A DNA stretch of 64,000 bases from Trachythela sp. YZ-2020 (GCA_016169945.1 JADLSH010000231.1:806001-870000), one strand, 5' to 3'; shown: positions 1 to 11,979, counted from the first letter of the stretch. Notes: generated by a model not told the origin, from the letters alone. Made by a program: numbers and translations.

Positions 1-650
1 ATTTAAGAACCTGTACCTTTACAGTATACCGGCATACAATAGTAATCACCCGGGAGATCACGCGCAATTCTCAGCGACAGACAGTGCACGAACGAAACAT
101 CAAAGCGGCAATTGGTCCTTATTATCCTATCTTTGTTCAGATATAGCTAGCTAGTTTTCTGACTATTCTTATTTGCATGGAAACTGGAGAGAATATTCTG
201 ACTCCAGTATCAATAGGAAATAAGATTCCGCTTACAGCTCCAGTACGAATAGCCAATTCGTTTTAATATACTGGTAACTTAAATTATCAAATATTGAAAC
301 CGACAAATTTACGTGCAGTAAAAGCCAAATAAACGAGCAATAAAAGCACCAGGCACATCGCCCATAGCCCATAGCCATAGGTTAATCGGTTCGTAACATT
401 CTGCTGCGATTTGATCGAGTGTGGAAATTTTATCATTGTGAGAAGATTTTCAGCGAAATATTTCTACTTCGATTTCTACATGGAATTTAACCATACGCAG
501 ACTGGATTAAAATCTAAACAATATACTCACCAATACTAATTGTTAAATCAGTTTGCATACAACTCTTCTTTAAAGTCGAATTGAGATAGTTTTACTAATT
601 TCTTGTTACCGTCAGTATTTCCAAAGGACAAGTGGCTTGTTGAATAGCGC
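1..650. repeat. Left copy of ~650 bp direct duplication (cut by window edge)
   Basis: Bases 1-650 recur in the same orientation from 1495 to about 2165 with only scattered changes, for example a short difference near 311 and several near 560-640. The copy is cut by the window start, so its true left boundary is unknown. No coding potential is seen. The spacing of 1494 bp and the lack of any retroelement genes between the copies favour a tandem duplication over a pair of LTRs. Confidence 0.9.
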
Positions 651-697
651 ATGTAATATGCTATCCTTCTGATTGGGATCACGGGATGATGATCCAT

Positions 698-1020
698 ATA
701 ATATGATCTCTGGTGTTTCCTGCCTGCTCGTATCGTATATCAAAATGTCAACACCGCGGCATTGCGCAGCTTACGCAAGAGCTTGCGTAAGGCAGTTAGT
801 AAAAGGCGGAGCACAGTGAACCGGAACAACGGAGCACAAGAACAGCAGTAAATTTAAGGAATAAATTTATTATACCCATTTTTTACCAATTATGATTTAT
901 TACCAATAATTTATTTAATATATAAAAGGAAATTGCCTTAACTTCGCATGCACTTGCTGTTTATGTATTTACTCGGATTCCAACATGGCTTGCCTAGTCT
1001 TGTTCCGTGATGTCATACTA
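698..1020 (+). repeat. Dispersed repeat, copy 1
   Basis: This stretch resembles 20724-21030 in the same orientation. Shared landmarks in order are a TTCCTGCCTGCTCGTATCGT word, ATCAAAATGTCAACACCGCG, an AACAGCAGTAA word, ATTTATTACCAATAATTTAT and AAAAGGAAATTGCCTTAACT. The copies differ by indels, so this is an old interspersed repeat without coding capacity. Confidence 0.75.
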
Positions 1021-1494
1021 ATGAGATCTCAAAGGAGAAGAACCGAGTCGCATAATTATTGAATGTTTATATTAATTACGTAATGCGCCGCATCAAATGC
1101 TAATGTCATGCGCCCTTCATTTGCTAATGTGTGCGCCAACTCATGCGCCAACTAAAAAATCCGCTCAATCAGCCCTATATTACCACTTATATGCATGTAG
1201 ACACAAACAAGAGCGTATTTTTGTCCTGGCGGCGTCTCGCATAATATACTTTACAGTTTATATTATAAAGACTGATAATTTGTTTGCCAAACTCTCTGAT
1301 CAATTCTCAATAGAGAATGATAATAGTATTATTTTCAAGTAATATTTCAAAAATATATGGCAGTGTTTTGTTGCCCAGTAAATAAATAATATCTCCAGGG
1401 TGACACATACGTTTTACTACCACTAATTTTGAATCGCAATTACTTATGTTGATTGTTGAGTTTCGATACCATAACAAACATGCATTTGGCCCAA

Positions 1495-2165
1495 ATTTAA
1501 GAACCTGTACCTTTACAGTATACCGGCATACAATAGTAATCACCCGGGAGATCACGCGCAATTCTCAGCGACAGACAGTGCACGAACGAAACATCAAAGC
1601 GGCAATTGGTCCTTATTATCCTATCTTTGTTCAGATATAGCTAGCTAGTTTTCTGACTATTCTTATTTGCATGGAAACTGGAGAGAATATTCTGACTCCA
1701 GTATCAATAGGAAATAAGATTCCGCTTACAGCTCCAGTACGAATAGCCAATTCGTTTTAATATACTGGTAACTTAAATTATCAAATATTGAAACCGACAA
1801 ATTTACGTATGTAAAAGCCAAATAAACGAGCAATAAAAGCACCAGGCACATCGCCCATAGCCCATAGCCATAGGTTAATCGGTTCGTAACATTCTGCTGC
1901 GATTTGATCGAGTGTGGAAATTTTATCATTGTGAGAAGATTTTCAGCGAAATATTTCTACTTCGATTTCTACATGGAATTTAACCATACGCAGACTGGAT
2001 TAAAATCTAAACAATATACTCACCAATACTAATTGTTAAATCAATTTGCCGACTACGACTCTTCTTTAAAGTCGAATCGGGTGAGACTGTTTTAATAATT
2101 TCTTGTTACCGTCAGTATTGCCAAAGGATGGTGGACACTGGACAGCTAGCTTGTTGAACAGCGAT
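1495..2165. repeat. Right copy of ~650 bp direct duplication
   Basis: Same sequence as 1-650. Similarity fades after the shared stretch around 2101-2165, where this copy gains a short insertion. Bases 2166-2520 hold no recognisable gene; they are AT-rich with several short related words around CATTCAACAC. Confidence 0.9.
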
Positions 2166-2519
2166 TGAGCACCTGTATTGACAAGCAAATATGCACTAAT
2201 GTGACGTACGCACGACATTCGTCACAACATTCAACACGATATTCAACACCACATTGGGAACGAGATTCAATCACAAGATAAAAGACCCCTGCTGTGTACC
2301 CAATCAAACTTTCAATAATAAATATAACAATTTCTCTCCTTTCTATAGACATAAAAGAAAACGAAGAATTCTTAAAAAATAATTCATATACTTAGTACAA
2401 AATCATTTAAAATATAGCCAAGAAAAAATATTTTATACCAACCCCATCACCACATTAAATAGAGTGCATAATTCCCACAAGATGTCAAGAACATTGTGTT
2501 AAAATGTTAACTATATTCT

Positions 2520-2655
2520 ATGGAATTTTTTTAAACTTTCATATATTGTATATATTAACATGCTCTTTCCAACGGTTAGTTATTCGTAAGTGCTACAGGC
2601 TTTAAAATAATCGAAAATCGGTATCAAACTATATCCAATCAGAAGTGGGCGTACT
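2520..2655 (+). repeat. Solitary unit of the 10.3-11.2 kb tandem repeat
   Basis: The unit carries the landmarks of the satellite-like array at 10285-11220: AAACTTTCATATATTGTA, then CTCTTTCCAACGGTTAGTTA, then a GGCTT..AAAATAATCGAAAAT word and an ATCAGAAGTG word. It abuts the 5'-truncated end of LINE-A. Confidence 0.7.
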
Positions 2656-3724
2656 ATATGGAGGTGTCTGCTTAAGTTGCTTATATGTAAAATCATCAAT
2701 ATTTTGTCGACAGTTAATCGATGTACAAAGTGAAAGTATGGAAGTGCTATGGGCCCTTTTACATCCCCGCCGTCTACCTAGAGGATACAACCAACTCATA
2801 GTGGGAGTAGTTTATCACCCACCCGGAGAAGACAACGACAGCATGATTTCCTACTTAAGAAACTCGTTGGAATATTTTGAGTCATCTTTCCCAAACAGTG
2901 CGATTATCGTTGCTGGCGATTTTAATAAATTGAAATTGAAACATACTGCAAAACTATTTCAATTAAAATCAATGATAAAATTCCCAACACGAGGTACTAA
3001 CATCTTGGATCAGATCTTTTCTAATCTAGATAAATTTTACAACTCTCCCAGTAGTTCGCCACCTTTTGGTCTATCAGATCATATTACAATTAAAGTCAAA
3101 CCCAGAGACCGTGTTTCATCTGGCGGATCTCAAACAAAAGTAATCAAAGTTAGAGACAAACGAAAAAGCAAACAAGCAAGCCTTGGCCAGTTTTTGGCTG
3201 AAGTTCCATGGTCACGTATGTTGTCCATCGACCTTACATGTGAGCAGAACATGGAAATAATGACAGATATTATTAACTATCGATTAAACACTCTCATGCC
3301 CCTATATTCTATAAAGGTCCATCAAAATGACCGCCCCTGGGTTACTAGTCATTTTAAATCACTGATCTCTTGGAGACAAAAGGCCTTTGCATCTGGAAAT
3401 TATGCTCTGTTCAAAGTTTTTCGTAATAAAGTTAACAGGGAGAGGAAGCGCATACGTAAATCGTATTATAAGTCTAAAGTTGAAAACCTTAAAAATGTGA
3501 AACCTAGCAAATGGTGGCAGGAGGTTAAACAACTCTGTGGAAATCATAAATCATACACAAAGAACATTAAAGACATGTTATCGCCGGAATTAAGTTTTGA
3601 TGAGGAAATGTTATGTGAAAAAATAAATGAATCTTTCCTTAATGCAATGAATGATTACTCTCCATTACCAGCCGATGCAGGTGTTAGAAACAATATCAAT
3701 GAACAAATTACTAACAGTCGATGA
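2645..3724 (+). pseudogene. LINE-A endonuclease domain plus linker (ORF2 N-terminal part)
   Basis: An open stretch of 359 codons encodes most of an exonuclease-endonuclease-phosphatase (EEP) domain, the nuclease that nicks target DNA for target-primed reverse transcription. Visible motifs are VVYHPPG near residue 55, the catalytic IVAGDFN near residue 90, a TRGTNILDQI segment and the C-terminal SDH (LSDHIT) near residue 145. The linker then has NDRPWVT and a basic, Lys/Arg-rich stretch, like the equivalent parts of LINE-G and LINE-H. The N-terminal third of the EEP domain is missing, and there is no convincing ATG, so this is a truncated, dead copy. The frame shifts into the RT near 3700. Confidence 0.88.
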
Positions 3725-4436
3725 ATTTGAGGTTGCAGCGAAATTAAAGAAAATAAGTCGCTCAAAATCTGGTGGCCCTGATGGTCTTGAAAACTGGCTA
3801 TTAAAAGATTACGCAGATATCCTTGCATTACCTATCTCCATAATTTTAAACGTGTCATTTAAATCCTGTTGTGTTCCAAAACTGTGGAAATTTGCTGATG
3901 TGGTACCTCTGCCTAAAGTGTCCGCTATTGAAGATTTTGTTCAGGATTTAAGACCAATATCACTCACCTCTAGCCTTTCTAAAATAGCAGAGGAGATTGT
4001 TATTGAAAAAGACTTGAGACCAGTAAAGATCAATTGACCAAAAACAATTTGGTTTTATTCCTAATTCATCAACCACCCATGCTCTCATCTCAATGATCGA
4101 TCATTGGTTGAATATGACAGATGGAAACGGGGTTACCGTTCGTGCTGCATTTTTGGATTTCAAAAAGGCTTTTGACTTGATAGACCACAACGTATTGATT
4201 GCCAAACTTATAAGTCTTGGAGTTAAATCTTCTACTATGAACTGGCTCATTGATTTCCTTCGAGATCGGCAACAAAGAGTTAAGCTTCACAGTCATTGTC
4301 TTTCTAGTTATAAATATGTGCCCGCAGGTGTACCGCAGGGGACTTGCTTAGGGCCTTGGCTCTTTCTGGCCATGATTAATGATCTCGGACTTACTGGCGA
4401 AAATGAATCATTGATGTGGAAGTTTGCAGATGATAC
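3700..4436 (+). pseudogene. LINE-A reverse transcriptase fragment, 5' part
   Basis: Two overlapping frames encode RT blocks. Block 1-2a is at 3740-4037: SKSGGPDGLENW, then WKFADVVPLPK and DLRPISLTSSLSK. Block 3-5 is at 4093-4436: AFLDFKKAFDLIDHN, VPQGTCLGP and finally the catalytic KFADDT. There is a frameshift near 4030-4090 and another near 3700. The protein is cut immediately after FADDT by the TIR element at 4437. Family assignment is firm because the motif order and spacing are those of LINE RTs. Confidence 0.9.
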
Positions 4437-6662
4437 CAGCCTCGTACCCAGGCGCTTTTAAGGAAAAGAAAAGTTACGCATTCAGCTAATTTATAGAGAT
4501 CAGTGGCTAAGCGAGCGCGCGGGGGTGCTTGGGGAGGTCTTGAAACGCGGTGCATTTTGGGGAGGTCCTGATGAAGCAAAGTAGCGCCTGGCAGAAAATG
4601 ACCGATTTCTTGACAATCTCGACCGATTTCTTGACAATCGTATATAACTTCTGAATTCGTTCATGTTTGACCTATTTTTTGCTTCTGGTAACTTGTACTT
4701 GATGCTACCTTGGATAATCTGCAGAAATCTCTCCAAGAATTGTCTTTTGAAGGTAAAATTTTATAAATTTCGGTACACACCGGCGTGGTGTATACTGTAT
4801 AGTATATAAAAACAAATATGTGTTCTTGGTTTTATTGTTGTCCTTTGTTTTGACTTTTCAATCCCTAATTTGACTTACTTTAAGATGAACATTGTAATAC
4901 AACATGTTAGTATCCTCAATAGACCTCATCACCTCAAGTTCTAGTGCTGAACTAGACGTATCTTTCGGACAATTAAATGTTCATATTTGAATGTTTGTAG
5001 TTCATATTAATATATTTCTGACTATAAAGATGCCACTATGTCAGTTTTGAACTTTTGATTAATTAGCATCAATGGCAATGCAATGTATTTGTCCCCTGTT
5101 TAAAATTTATATTTGTAGAACCAGATGCTTCCAGCACTCGATCCTGTAAAGGAAACTCAGATCCCTTCAACCAGGAAAACATATTTAATATCAGTAAAGA
5201 TAAAAATATATATTGTTTAAATACATGTATAAATACATGGATATTGACTGAAGTAGCAGGGTTACCAAGAGCATCTGGAAATAACCAGTATATTCATGAG
5301 GTAGGGTCACAGAACCTTCACCCTAACACACAATAGACTATAGGGTTACCAGGGTAACCTTCAACCTTGTGGCTAGGATCAACCTATTGTCATGTAAACA
5401 GCCCATGGGTCAAACAGTGTGTTTTGTGTTCTTTTTAGCTTACAATCTGTCCAGTTCCCAGTGTGATGAGAGAAGGCTAAGTTGTCAACTGAGCTGGAAC
5501 ATGTTGCTGAGTATTGATGAAGACTCAAATATTTATGTGAAACAGTCATTGTGATGGATTTGCTTGATTTGACATCCAACGAGAACAGCATTCTCACTCG
5601 AAAAGTTTAGCATGTTTTCCAGGTCCAATAAAACAGAAATAAATTATTGAATGTGAACAAATGTGTTGTATTTTTTAAATTATCCTTATTTAAAATTATT
5701 ATGGCTCTGATCTGCATAATAAGTAGACAGTCAATTAGGGTGTTTTATTTTGCTTTAATATATAGTATGAGATTTTGAGGTGATTAATACAATAACAAAC
5801 CTGAGAAAACTTAAAAATGGATATACCGTAAGAGCCCCCCAGCACATGACTTTCAATGTCTTGTTTGAATGTTATTTGCTTTGTAGAGCCTGATAAAAAT
5901 ATCTTTCAGGGACCCTGGGGAAAGGATGGCATGGCCCGTCGGTCATTGAAATCCGAATGTGAAAGACAGCACAGAGTCCTGCCCCCCATATAGGAGTAGC
6001 CCAAAAATGTTTTAAACAGCACAAATTCATTACAATTTGAGTATGAGAAATGTAAGGTACACTGCTGTGCAATCACAGTGTGTGTGTAGGTACTAATCTT
6101 TCTGTGAAAATAAATGGCATTGGCAGAAAGCACATGCATGGAATAATTCAGTGAGCATAAAACAGAAATTCTGCTTTTAGAAAACCAAATTATAAATGAT
6201 ATTCAGATGGGAGTTGAGATTACATTAGCCAGGACACTGGCAGGAAAGTACAATTTTAACTTATAACAATATTAAATTAAATTGCAAATTATCAGTATTG
6301 CATTGGTTTTAATGTTTTATTTATTTAATACGTAAAAAATATACGAAAGTACACTAAAATTCTTGTTGTTTTCCAGAAAAAACTCTTTTCGCAGTGCATT
6401 CATCATTTGGACACAAAATATTTCCTGAACATACAACACTGTGTATAAATCTTTCAGTTTGCGACGACAATTGCAATATTTTCTCATTTGCATTCATTGA
6501 TATTAAAAATCACTGCCGCCATCTTTAGTACATTTTCTGCCAGGCGCTTCCTTCGTCAAGACCTCCCCAAGCACCCCCGCGCGCTCGCTTAGCCACTGAT
6601 CTCTATAAATTAGCTGAATGCGTAACTTTTCTTTTCCTTAAAAGCGCCTGGGTACGAGGCTG
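4437..6662. mobile_element. Non-autonomous TIR DNA transposon (MULE-like) inside LINE-A
   Basis: The two ends are inverted copies. The left end starts CAGCCTCGTACCCAGGCGC and the right end reads the reverse complement, with matches continuing for more than 100 bp and, after a small gap, to a GCGCCTGGCAGAAAATG word on both sides. The flanks carry an identical 9 bp target duplication, AGATGATAC, at 4428-4436 and 6663-6671. Nine-base duplications with long TIRs are typical of the Mutator superfamily, though no transposase is present to confirm it. The interior (about 4600-6530) has no credible ORF. Confidence 0.88.
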
Positions 6663-6740
6663 AGATGATACCACTACTTCCGAATTCATCTTACCGGATC
6701 AAGAAAGTTCTTTACAACATGAAATCAATCATATTGCTTA
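6663..6740 (+). pseudogene. LINE-A reverse transcriptase, continuation after the insertion
   Basis: Reading through the restored site gives FADDTTTSE followed by about 15 more RT-like codons. The frame closes at a TAG near 6715, after which no RT similarity is visible. This shows that the retroelement was truncated or decayed here independently of the TIR insertion. Confidence 0.7.
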
Positions 6741-7109
6741 GTTGGAGCCATATTGGCATATTTTGCGCCATATTCCATGGCTCTTCGGAGCAATCGGAGA
6801 TCCAATCCGTGTTACTATATATTGTCTTATGTATTGTTGCATGTTTCTACAAAATAAATGTTTTGCCTTAAGTTCTAACATAAAGGTTTTAGTTTATAGA
6901 CGAATACAACAATCATGTCTTGAATAAAAGCATATATATTGGCTGGATAATTTTGTCAGGATAGCAACACCTCAGAGCAACACCTCACATGCAGAACAAT
7001 CTCATACTAAACTCACTGGTATACATGTATATTTTAATACAAGAGTAAAGAGAATAAGTTAACATCAACAGCTGCAACCAAATGTCGTATGATGGGATCT
7101 TATTAATGG
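6741..7109. other. Gene-free stretch
   Basis: AT-rich sequence with only short overlapping ORFs and no recognisable domain. Nothing beyond simple sequence is seen. Confidence 0.5.
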
Positions 7110-7117
7110 CACACAAT

Positions 7118-7539
7118 CAGGGCTTTCAGAATGCTTTGAAGTAGGCGCCTAGGCGGCTGCAGCAAAAAAGTAGCCGGCTGTGACTAATAGTGATCGAGAG
7201 TCAAAAAATGTAAAACATCTAGACGGGTCTGGGACTCTGGGTGCATGCTCTTGCATGGAAGTTTAATAATACCGCGTGGAGATATAAACTCTGCAGCAAT
7301 TTTTATATGATCGCTTTTTCGACAGCAAACAAACGAAATTAAGGTAGATGAAACCTATCTTCTCTATTTGTTACTTTAAATTTTAATTACTCTTCCAAAT
7401 TTAAGGGTGAACAGACCGTGTTCGGCTAAATTCTGTGTGGAACGTCGATTTGCTTTTGTTTTTGCTCTGACCAGATGAAAAGTAGCCGGCCGTAAAACTT
7501 AAAGTAGCTGGCGGCCGCCAGCTTATTTTGAAAGCCCTG
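7118..7539. mobile_element. hAT-like MITE (422 bp)
   Basis: Both ends are degenerate inverted copies starting CAGGGCTTTCA and continuing into GC-rich words (GCGGCC, AGTAGCCGGC). The flanks are CACACAAT (7110-7117) and TACACAAT (7540-7547), an 8 bp duplication with one mismatch. A CAGGG start with an 8 bp duplication fits the hAT superfamily. There is no ORF of note. Confidence 0.75.
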
Positions 7540-7547
7540 TACACAAT

Positions 7548-8440
7548 GTACAGAACTGAACTTATTATTCTGTCTATTGTATTGAATTTTACCCACAACA
7601 CAATATTATTATGTGGATCTGGTAAGCTGTGATATATACCATACTTTATATACATACTATTCAAGAACTATATACACGGATTATCGCCCAGTACAAGGTT
7701 TATAGAAAAAAGTATTCATATTAATATAACCGATGTCAGGAAACTTGTATGAAAGTTACCACTAACCCAGGGTTAAGTTAACCGGCTTTTAAACAACCGG
7801 CCCCTGATTTTCAACCTTGTCAACTTTTGCTAATGATGAATGGCCTCTAATATAGGCCTATGACTTATTTGCTAATACATTGACTTGGAAAATTATACAG
7901 TTCATTTGTGTTCATGCAACCCAGACTAAAGAAACAGCAGAGAATAAAAAACAACAGAAATATTAAAACAACAGAAATGTTGAAGTCATGTATCAATATG
8001 TTTAAAAAGGCTTTGTGTGAGTGTGTATTGGCAACATCAGGCACCCCGGCAACATCGATGCATCTATATATTTTTCACATACCTGATTATAGTATATTAT
8101 GGATTATCGACATCATAAAATTGAATAAAATGTTTGTCATGTTATGGAAATAGGTTCTGCAAGTGGAATTTATATCAGCCATTTTATTTTGTGATATGTA
8201 CTAATTTAAAAGTGTCTGGCATAAATCTAACCTCATTTAACAATTAATATGAAAACCTTCTTCTATTGTGTATAATATATATGTGTGATATTTATAAAAA
8301 TATATTCTTTTAAATGTCAATCTCTAAGTTACTGGTTGAATGAAGTGTGCGTTTTTTTGTATGAAATATGTATAACTTATACAATGTAGGGCCAAAGTAG
8401 AATTGTAGAATATTACTCTTTCAGGGGCAACAGTCACCGT
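7548..8440. other. Gene-free stretch
   Basis: AT-rich, with short ORFs only. It holds the phrase AACCGGCCCCTGAT near 7793, which recurs near 17209 just outside LINE-C. No gene or RNA is recognised. Confidence 0.5.
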
Positions 8441-8446
8441 GAGCAG

Positions 8447-8496
8447 ATACATGTACGCTTAGCGTACCTATTTTTGTATCTGCGCTAGCGCAGATA
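8447..8496 (+). repeat. Dispersed 28 bp motif followed by a perfect 20 bp palindrome
   Basis: GCAGATACATGTACGCTTAG and the following CGTACCTA recur at about 10256-10283 in the same orientation and at about 15450-15478 in reverse orientation. Directly after the first copy lies a perfect palindrome (8477-8496) with half-site TATCTGCGCT. These may be ends of an unrecognised mobile element. Confidence 0.55.
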
Positions 8497-9302
8497 TATT
8501 GCTATCGCGTCTGTAAGTTAACCACAGTTTCTTGTGAAATTACGTAATTACTTTATTTTGACCTGTTCGCAGTCTAGAACAGCTTTAAAACAATATGGCG
8601 TCTTTCGAAGAATATCAAAAATATTGATGAAATTTGGCCAAATTTCAAAGAAATATAGGTGAAATATAAAAGAATATATTCCGGTTTTCAAGCAGGATAA
8701 ATCTGTACACTTGAAATATTTGTTCTACCGAAAATATTCAAATTTTATTTGGCTTTCAGCTTTCTTTAATATCGTCTAAGGATTCTGACTATACGTAACT
8801 TGGGTTGCTATAGCGAATATGTTCAATTAACAAGTAAAATTTGACTTCGTGTCGCCTTCCGACCGCAGGTTAGTGCATGCAAATTGTTATCACAAATCCA
8901 GATATAGAATTTTTAAAACTTGCTCAATTCTAGCTCAATCTTAAATAAATTATATAAATTTAAGATCGCCCGTACAACGACGAGTCAAGGTGTATTCATT
9001 GAAGCGAATGCGAACATTATTTGAAAGCTTACAAAGGATTTAGTAATTATATTTTCTTACTTCACGATGATTATTAAACCGTGGGTGTGGCGCGAAATAT
9101 AGTTTGAAAAAATGGTGTTTGTAACAGTGTAACACCATTCCAATTCGTATGGCTATTTTATTGTCTAAAGATTCTGACTGCATATGATTCTGACTCTAAA
9201 GATTCTGACTGCAGTCTTGCTACTGCAGCGAATATTTTGTATTCCACAGTGGTTAAATTTCATTGTAATGTACATAAATACAATTAAATTTAGTGGGTGT
9301 TG

Positions 9303-9898
9303 TTAAATTTCGAGTTTGGGTTTTGGTCGAGGGTCAGAGGTCGGGGGTCGAGGGTGGGAGGTCGAGGGTCGAAAGTCGAGGGTTGAAAGTCGAGGTCGAG
9401 GTCGAAAGTCGAGGTCGAAAAATTGATTTCATTGGTACTGTTGAATTTGGGTAGAATGCTGAATGGTGTAAAAACTTTTAAAAACTATACTTTTGTCAAT
9501 TTACAGAACTTCTTTTCATAAATATTAACACAAATATTGATTAGTAAGTTAAATTAATGATACTAAATTTACAAGGCCGCGGTCATAACTAAAAATAGTT
9601 ATGAAAATAGTTCAAAAATAGTTATGACAATTTAACTTACTAATGTCAATTTAACAACAAATTATAAAATCTAAATTTAGTATCATTAATTTAACTTACT
9701 AATCAATATTTCGTGTTAATATTTACGAAAAGAAGTTCTGTACATTGACAAAGTATGGTTTTTAAAAGTTTTTACACCATTCAGCATTCTACTCAAATTC
9801 AACAGTACCAATGAAATCAATTTTTCGACCTCGACTTTCGACCCTCGACCTCGACTTCGACCCTCGACCCTCGACCAAAACCCAAACTCTTAAATTTC
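9303..9898. mobile_element. Foldback element with GGTCGA-rich arms (~596 bp)
   Basis: The left arm (9303-9570) and right arm (about 9640-9898) are inverted copies. Outermost is TTAAATTTCGAGTTTGGG, followed by an irregular GTCGAGG minisatellite, then matching unique sequence around CATTGGTACTGTTGAATTTG. The ~70 bp loop holds three AAAATAGTTATGA words. No coding potential is seen. Confidence 0.88.
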
Positions 9899-10284
9899 AT
9901 ATGGCTGCATGATATTTTTGAAAACATAGTAAAATCCTCGCAAATTATGTTATCTAAGATCGCTAGGCAGTATATCATCTGAAAACGTTTCAGAAGTAAA
10001 TACATCGAAAATCAAGTTCTTAAATTAGTTATCTGAGTAGTTTTTACTCAATTTACCACAAATATCCTTTTATAAACTGAGCTTTGTCTTACAAACTATT
10101 TGTTCAAAAGGTGGAGGACGGCCTTTTATTCATTGAAGCTACCAACTATGCCACAACCATTCCAAAAACAACTTCAACAACCACAACATTAGTAACAGCA
10201 GCGATATAACAGCGACTAAAACACCTGCTACAATAAACATAGATCAACACTTCGCGCAGATACATGTACGTTTTGCGTACCTAT

Positions 10285-11220
10285 TTTTTAAACTTTCATA
10301 TACTGTACAAAATGATATGTTCTTTCCCACGGTTATTGGCTTGTAAATGGTGCAGGCTTGAAAATAACCAAAATTCTGTCTCAAACTATACCTCATTACC
10401 AGTGTGCGCACTATTATTTATGTGCGCGGTCAAGAACTATTTGTTAAACTATAATTTTCTCGGCCGCTATTCTATAGGATTTTTAAAACTTTCATATATT
10501 GTACACATTTACACGCTCTTTTCAACGGTTAGTTATTCGTAGGTAAGTGGTGCCGGCTTGGAAATAACCAAAATTCTGTATCAAACAATACCTTTATAGG
10601 TGCAAGCCTGCACTTCTTACGAGTAAGTGGTGCAGGCTTGAAAATAATCGAAAATTAGTGTCAAACTATACCCTATCAGAAGTGTGCGCACTATATAATT
10701 CAATTAAGCACGCAGTCAAGAACCATTTGCCTAATTACAATTTTCTGGGCTGCTATTCTATTTAAAACTTTCATATATTGTTCAAAATTATACGCTCTTT
10801 CTAACGGTTGGTTACTCGTAAATGGTGCCCGCTTCAAAATGATTGAAATTTTGTCTCAAACTGTACTATATTAACGCGTCGTCACTTATAGATAGTTAAC
10901 ACTGATTCAATTCAGCGCGCGGTAAATAATTATTTGTTAAATTAACTAACCGATGGAAAAGGCGCAGGTTTGAAAAGTGGTGCAGGTTTGAAAATGATTG
11001 ACATTTTGTCTCAAACTGTACTATTTTTACGCGGCATCACACCTAATATAGCCATCATTTATTCAATATGGTGGACGGTCAAGAACTTTATAGTTTTCTC
11101 AGCCGCTATTCTATAGGATTTTTAAAACTTTCATATATTGTACAAAACTATATGCTCTTTCCATCGGTTAGTTATTCGTAGTACCTATTCGTAGTTATTC
11201 AAACCATACCTTCATAGGTG
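10285..11220 (+). repeat. Satellite-like tandem repeat array, variable unit length
   Basis: At least four units start near 10289, 10488, 10766 and 11127 with AAACTTTCATATATTGTAC or a close variant. Each is followed by a CTCTTTC..ACGGTTAGTTA word, a GGTGCAGGCTTGAAAAT word and an ATTTTGTCTCAAACTATAC word. Unit spacing varies (about 200-360 bp) because internal parts are duplicated or deleted. A solitary unit is at 2520-2655. Confidence 0.82.
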
Positions 11221-11249
11221 CAAGGCAGAAAGATAATCCTACTATATAC

Positions 11250-11740
11250 ATGCAGTGTTTTAGTGGGAGACTCGCGATGTTAAAACATCATAAACATCAG
11301 GAGATTAGTAAATCAACCAATACTAAAACATGTATTAAATCATTTCTTGGTGCTAATATCCGAGACATAAAAGACTATATCAAACCAGCATTGAGATGCA
11401 AACCAGATAATGTCATTCTTCATGTAGGAATACATTACTTGCGCCATAAAGATGCGACTAAAATAGTAAATGAACTTGACGAGCTATGTAAAGAAATAAA
11501 AAGAGATCCAGAAACATGCAAGATAACAGTATCTGAAATAATTTCAAGAGAAGACAACCACTTGCTTCAAACAAAAGTAATTGAGGTAAACAGTCTAGTA
11601 AAATCTTTTATGAAAAGATCTGAAATTAGTGTCTTAACTCTTAAGTCATGCTATTATTGATAAAAGAGGTCTAAATAAGTATGGGCTTCATTTGAATAGA
11701 TCAGGTACTTCATTGTTAGCTAAAAACATAATTAATCACA
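11250..11740 (+). pseudogene. LINE-B SGNH-hydrolase-like domain (ORF1 type)
   Basis: The first 136 codons encode GANIRDIKDYIKPALR, then PDNVILHVG, then a helix with DELCKEIKRD and ITVSEIISRED, and a KVIEVNSLVKSF segment. This spacing matches the GDSL/SGNH esterase-like domain found in CR1 ORF1 proteins, with VILHVG holding the position of block III. After a frameshift near 11645 a second frame reads NKYGLHLNRSGT, the expected C-terminal catalytic His block. The N-terminal GDS(L) block is not visible, so the copy is incomplete. The role in retrotransposition is not settled for the family. Confidence 0.72.
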
Positions 11741-11979
11741 CAAATAATTTTTAATAATCAAGAAAAAGGGAGTCCAGATTTAGTGGATTTTAGACGATAC
11801 ATTATCTGATAGTATAAATAATGAAAATATTATTCTAAGTGAACTGAAGAAACTAAAAGGTTTTTGGGTTGGCCATATATTAAAAATGACTTCACTCACA
11901 AAGCACATAGGTCAATTAAGATTCTATTTGCACGATAAACCTCTGGACAATTTAAGTATCAATACGAGAGATAAGAGAC

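Larger units (their letters stand above)
2650..6740 (+). mobile_element. LINE-A: non-LTR retrotransposon remnant, interrupted by a TIR element
   Basis: The coding remnants run endonuclease (2645-3724) then RT (about 3700-4436 and 6663-6720), as in the Jockey/CR1 group of LINEs. The copy is 5'-truncated inside the endonuclease domain and ends shortly after the RT active site. A 2,226 bp TIR element (4437-6662) sits between the two Asp codons' downstream Thr codons. Removing it and one copy of the 9 bp duplication restores an open RT frame. The spacer and C-terminal style match LINE-G and LINE-H. Confidence 0.85.

Noticed and set aside
1..2165. The ~650 bp direct copies could be LTRs.
   Set aside because: Only ~840 bp lie between them and no retroviral-type coding, primer site or polypurine tract was recognised.
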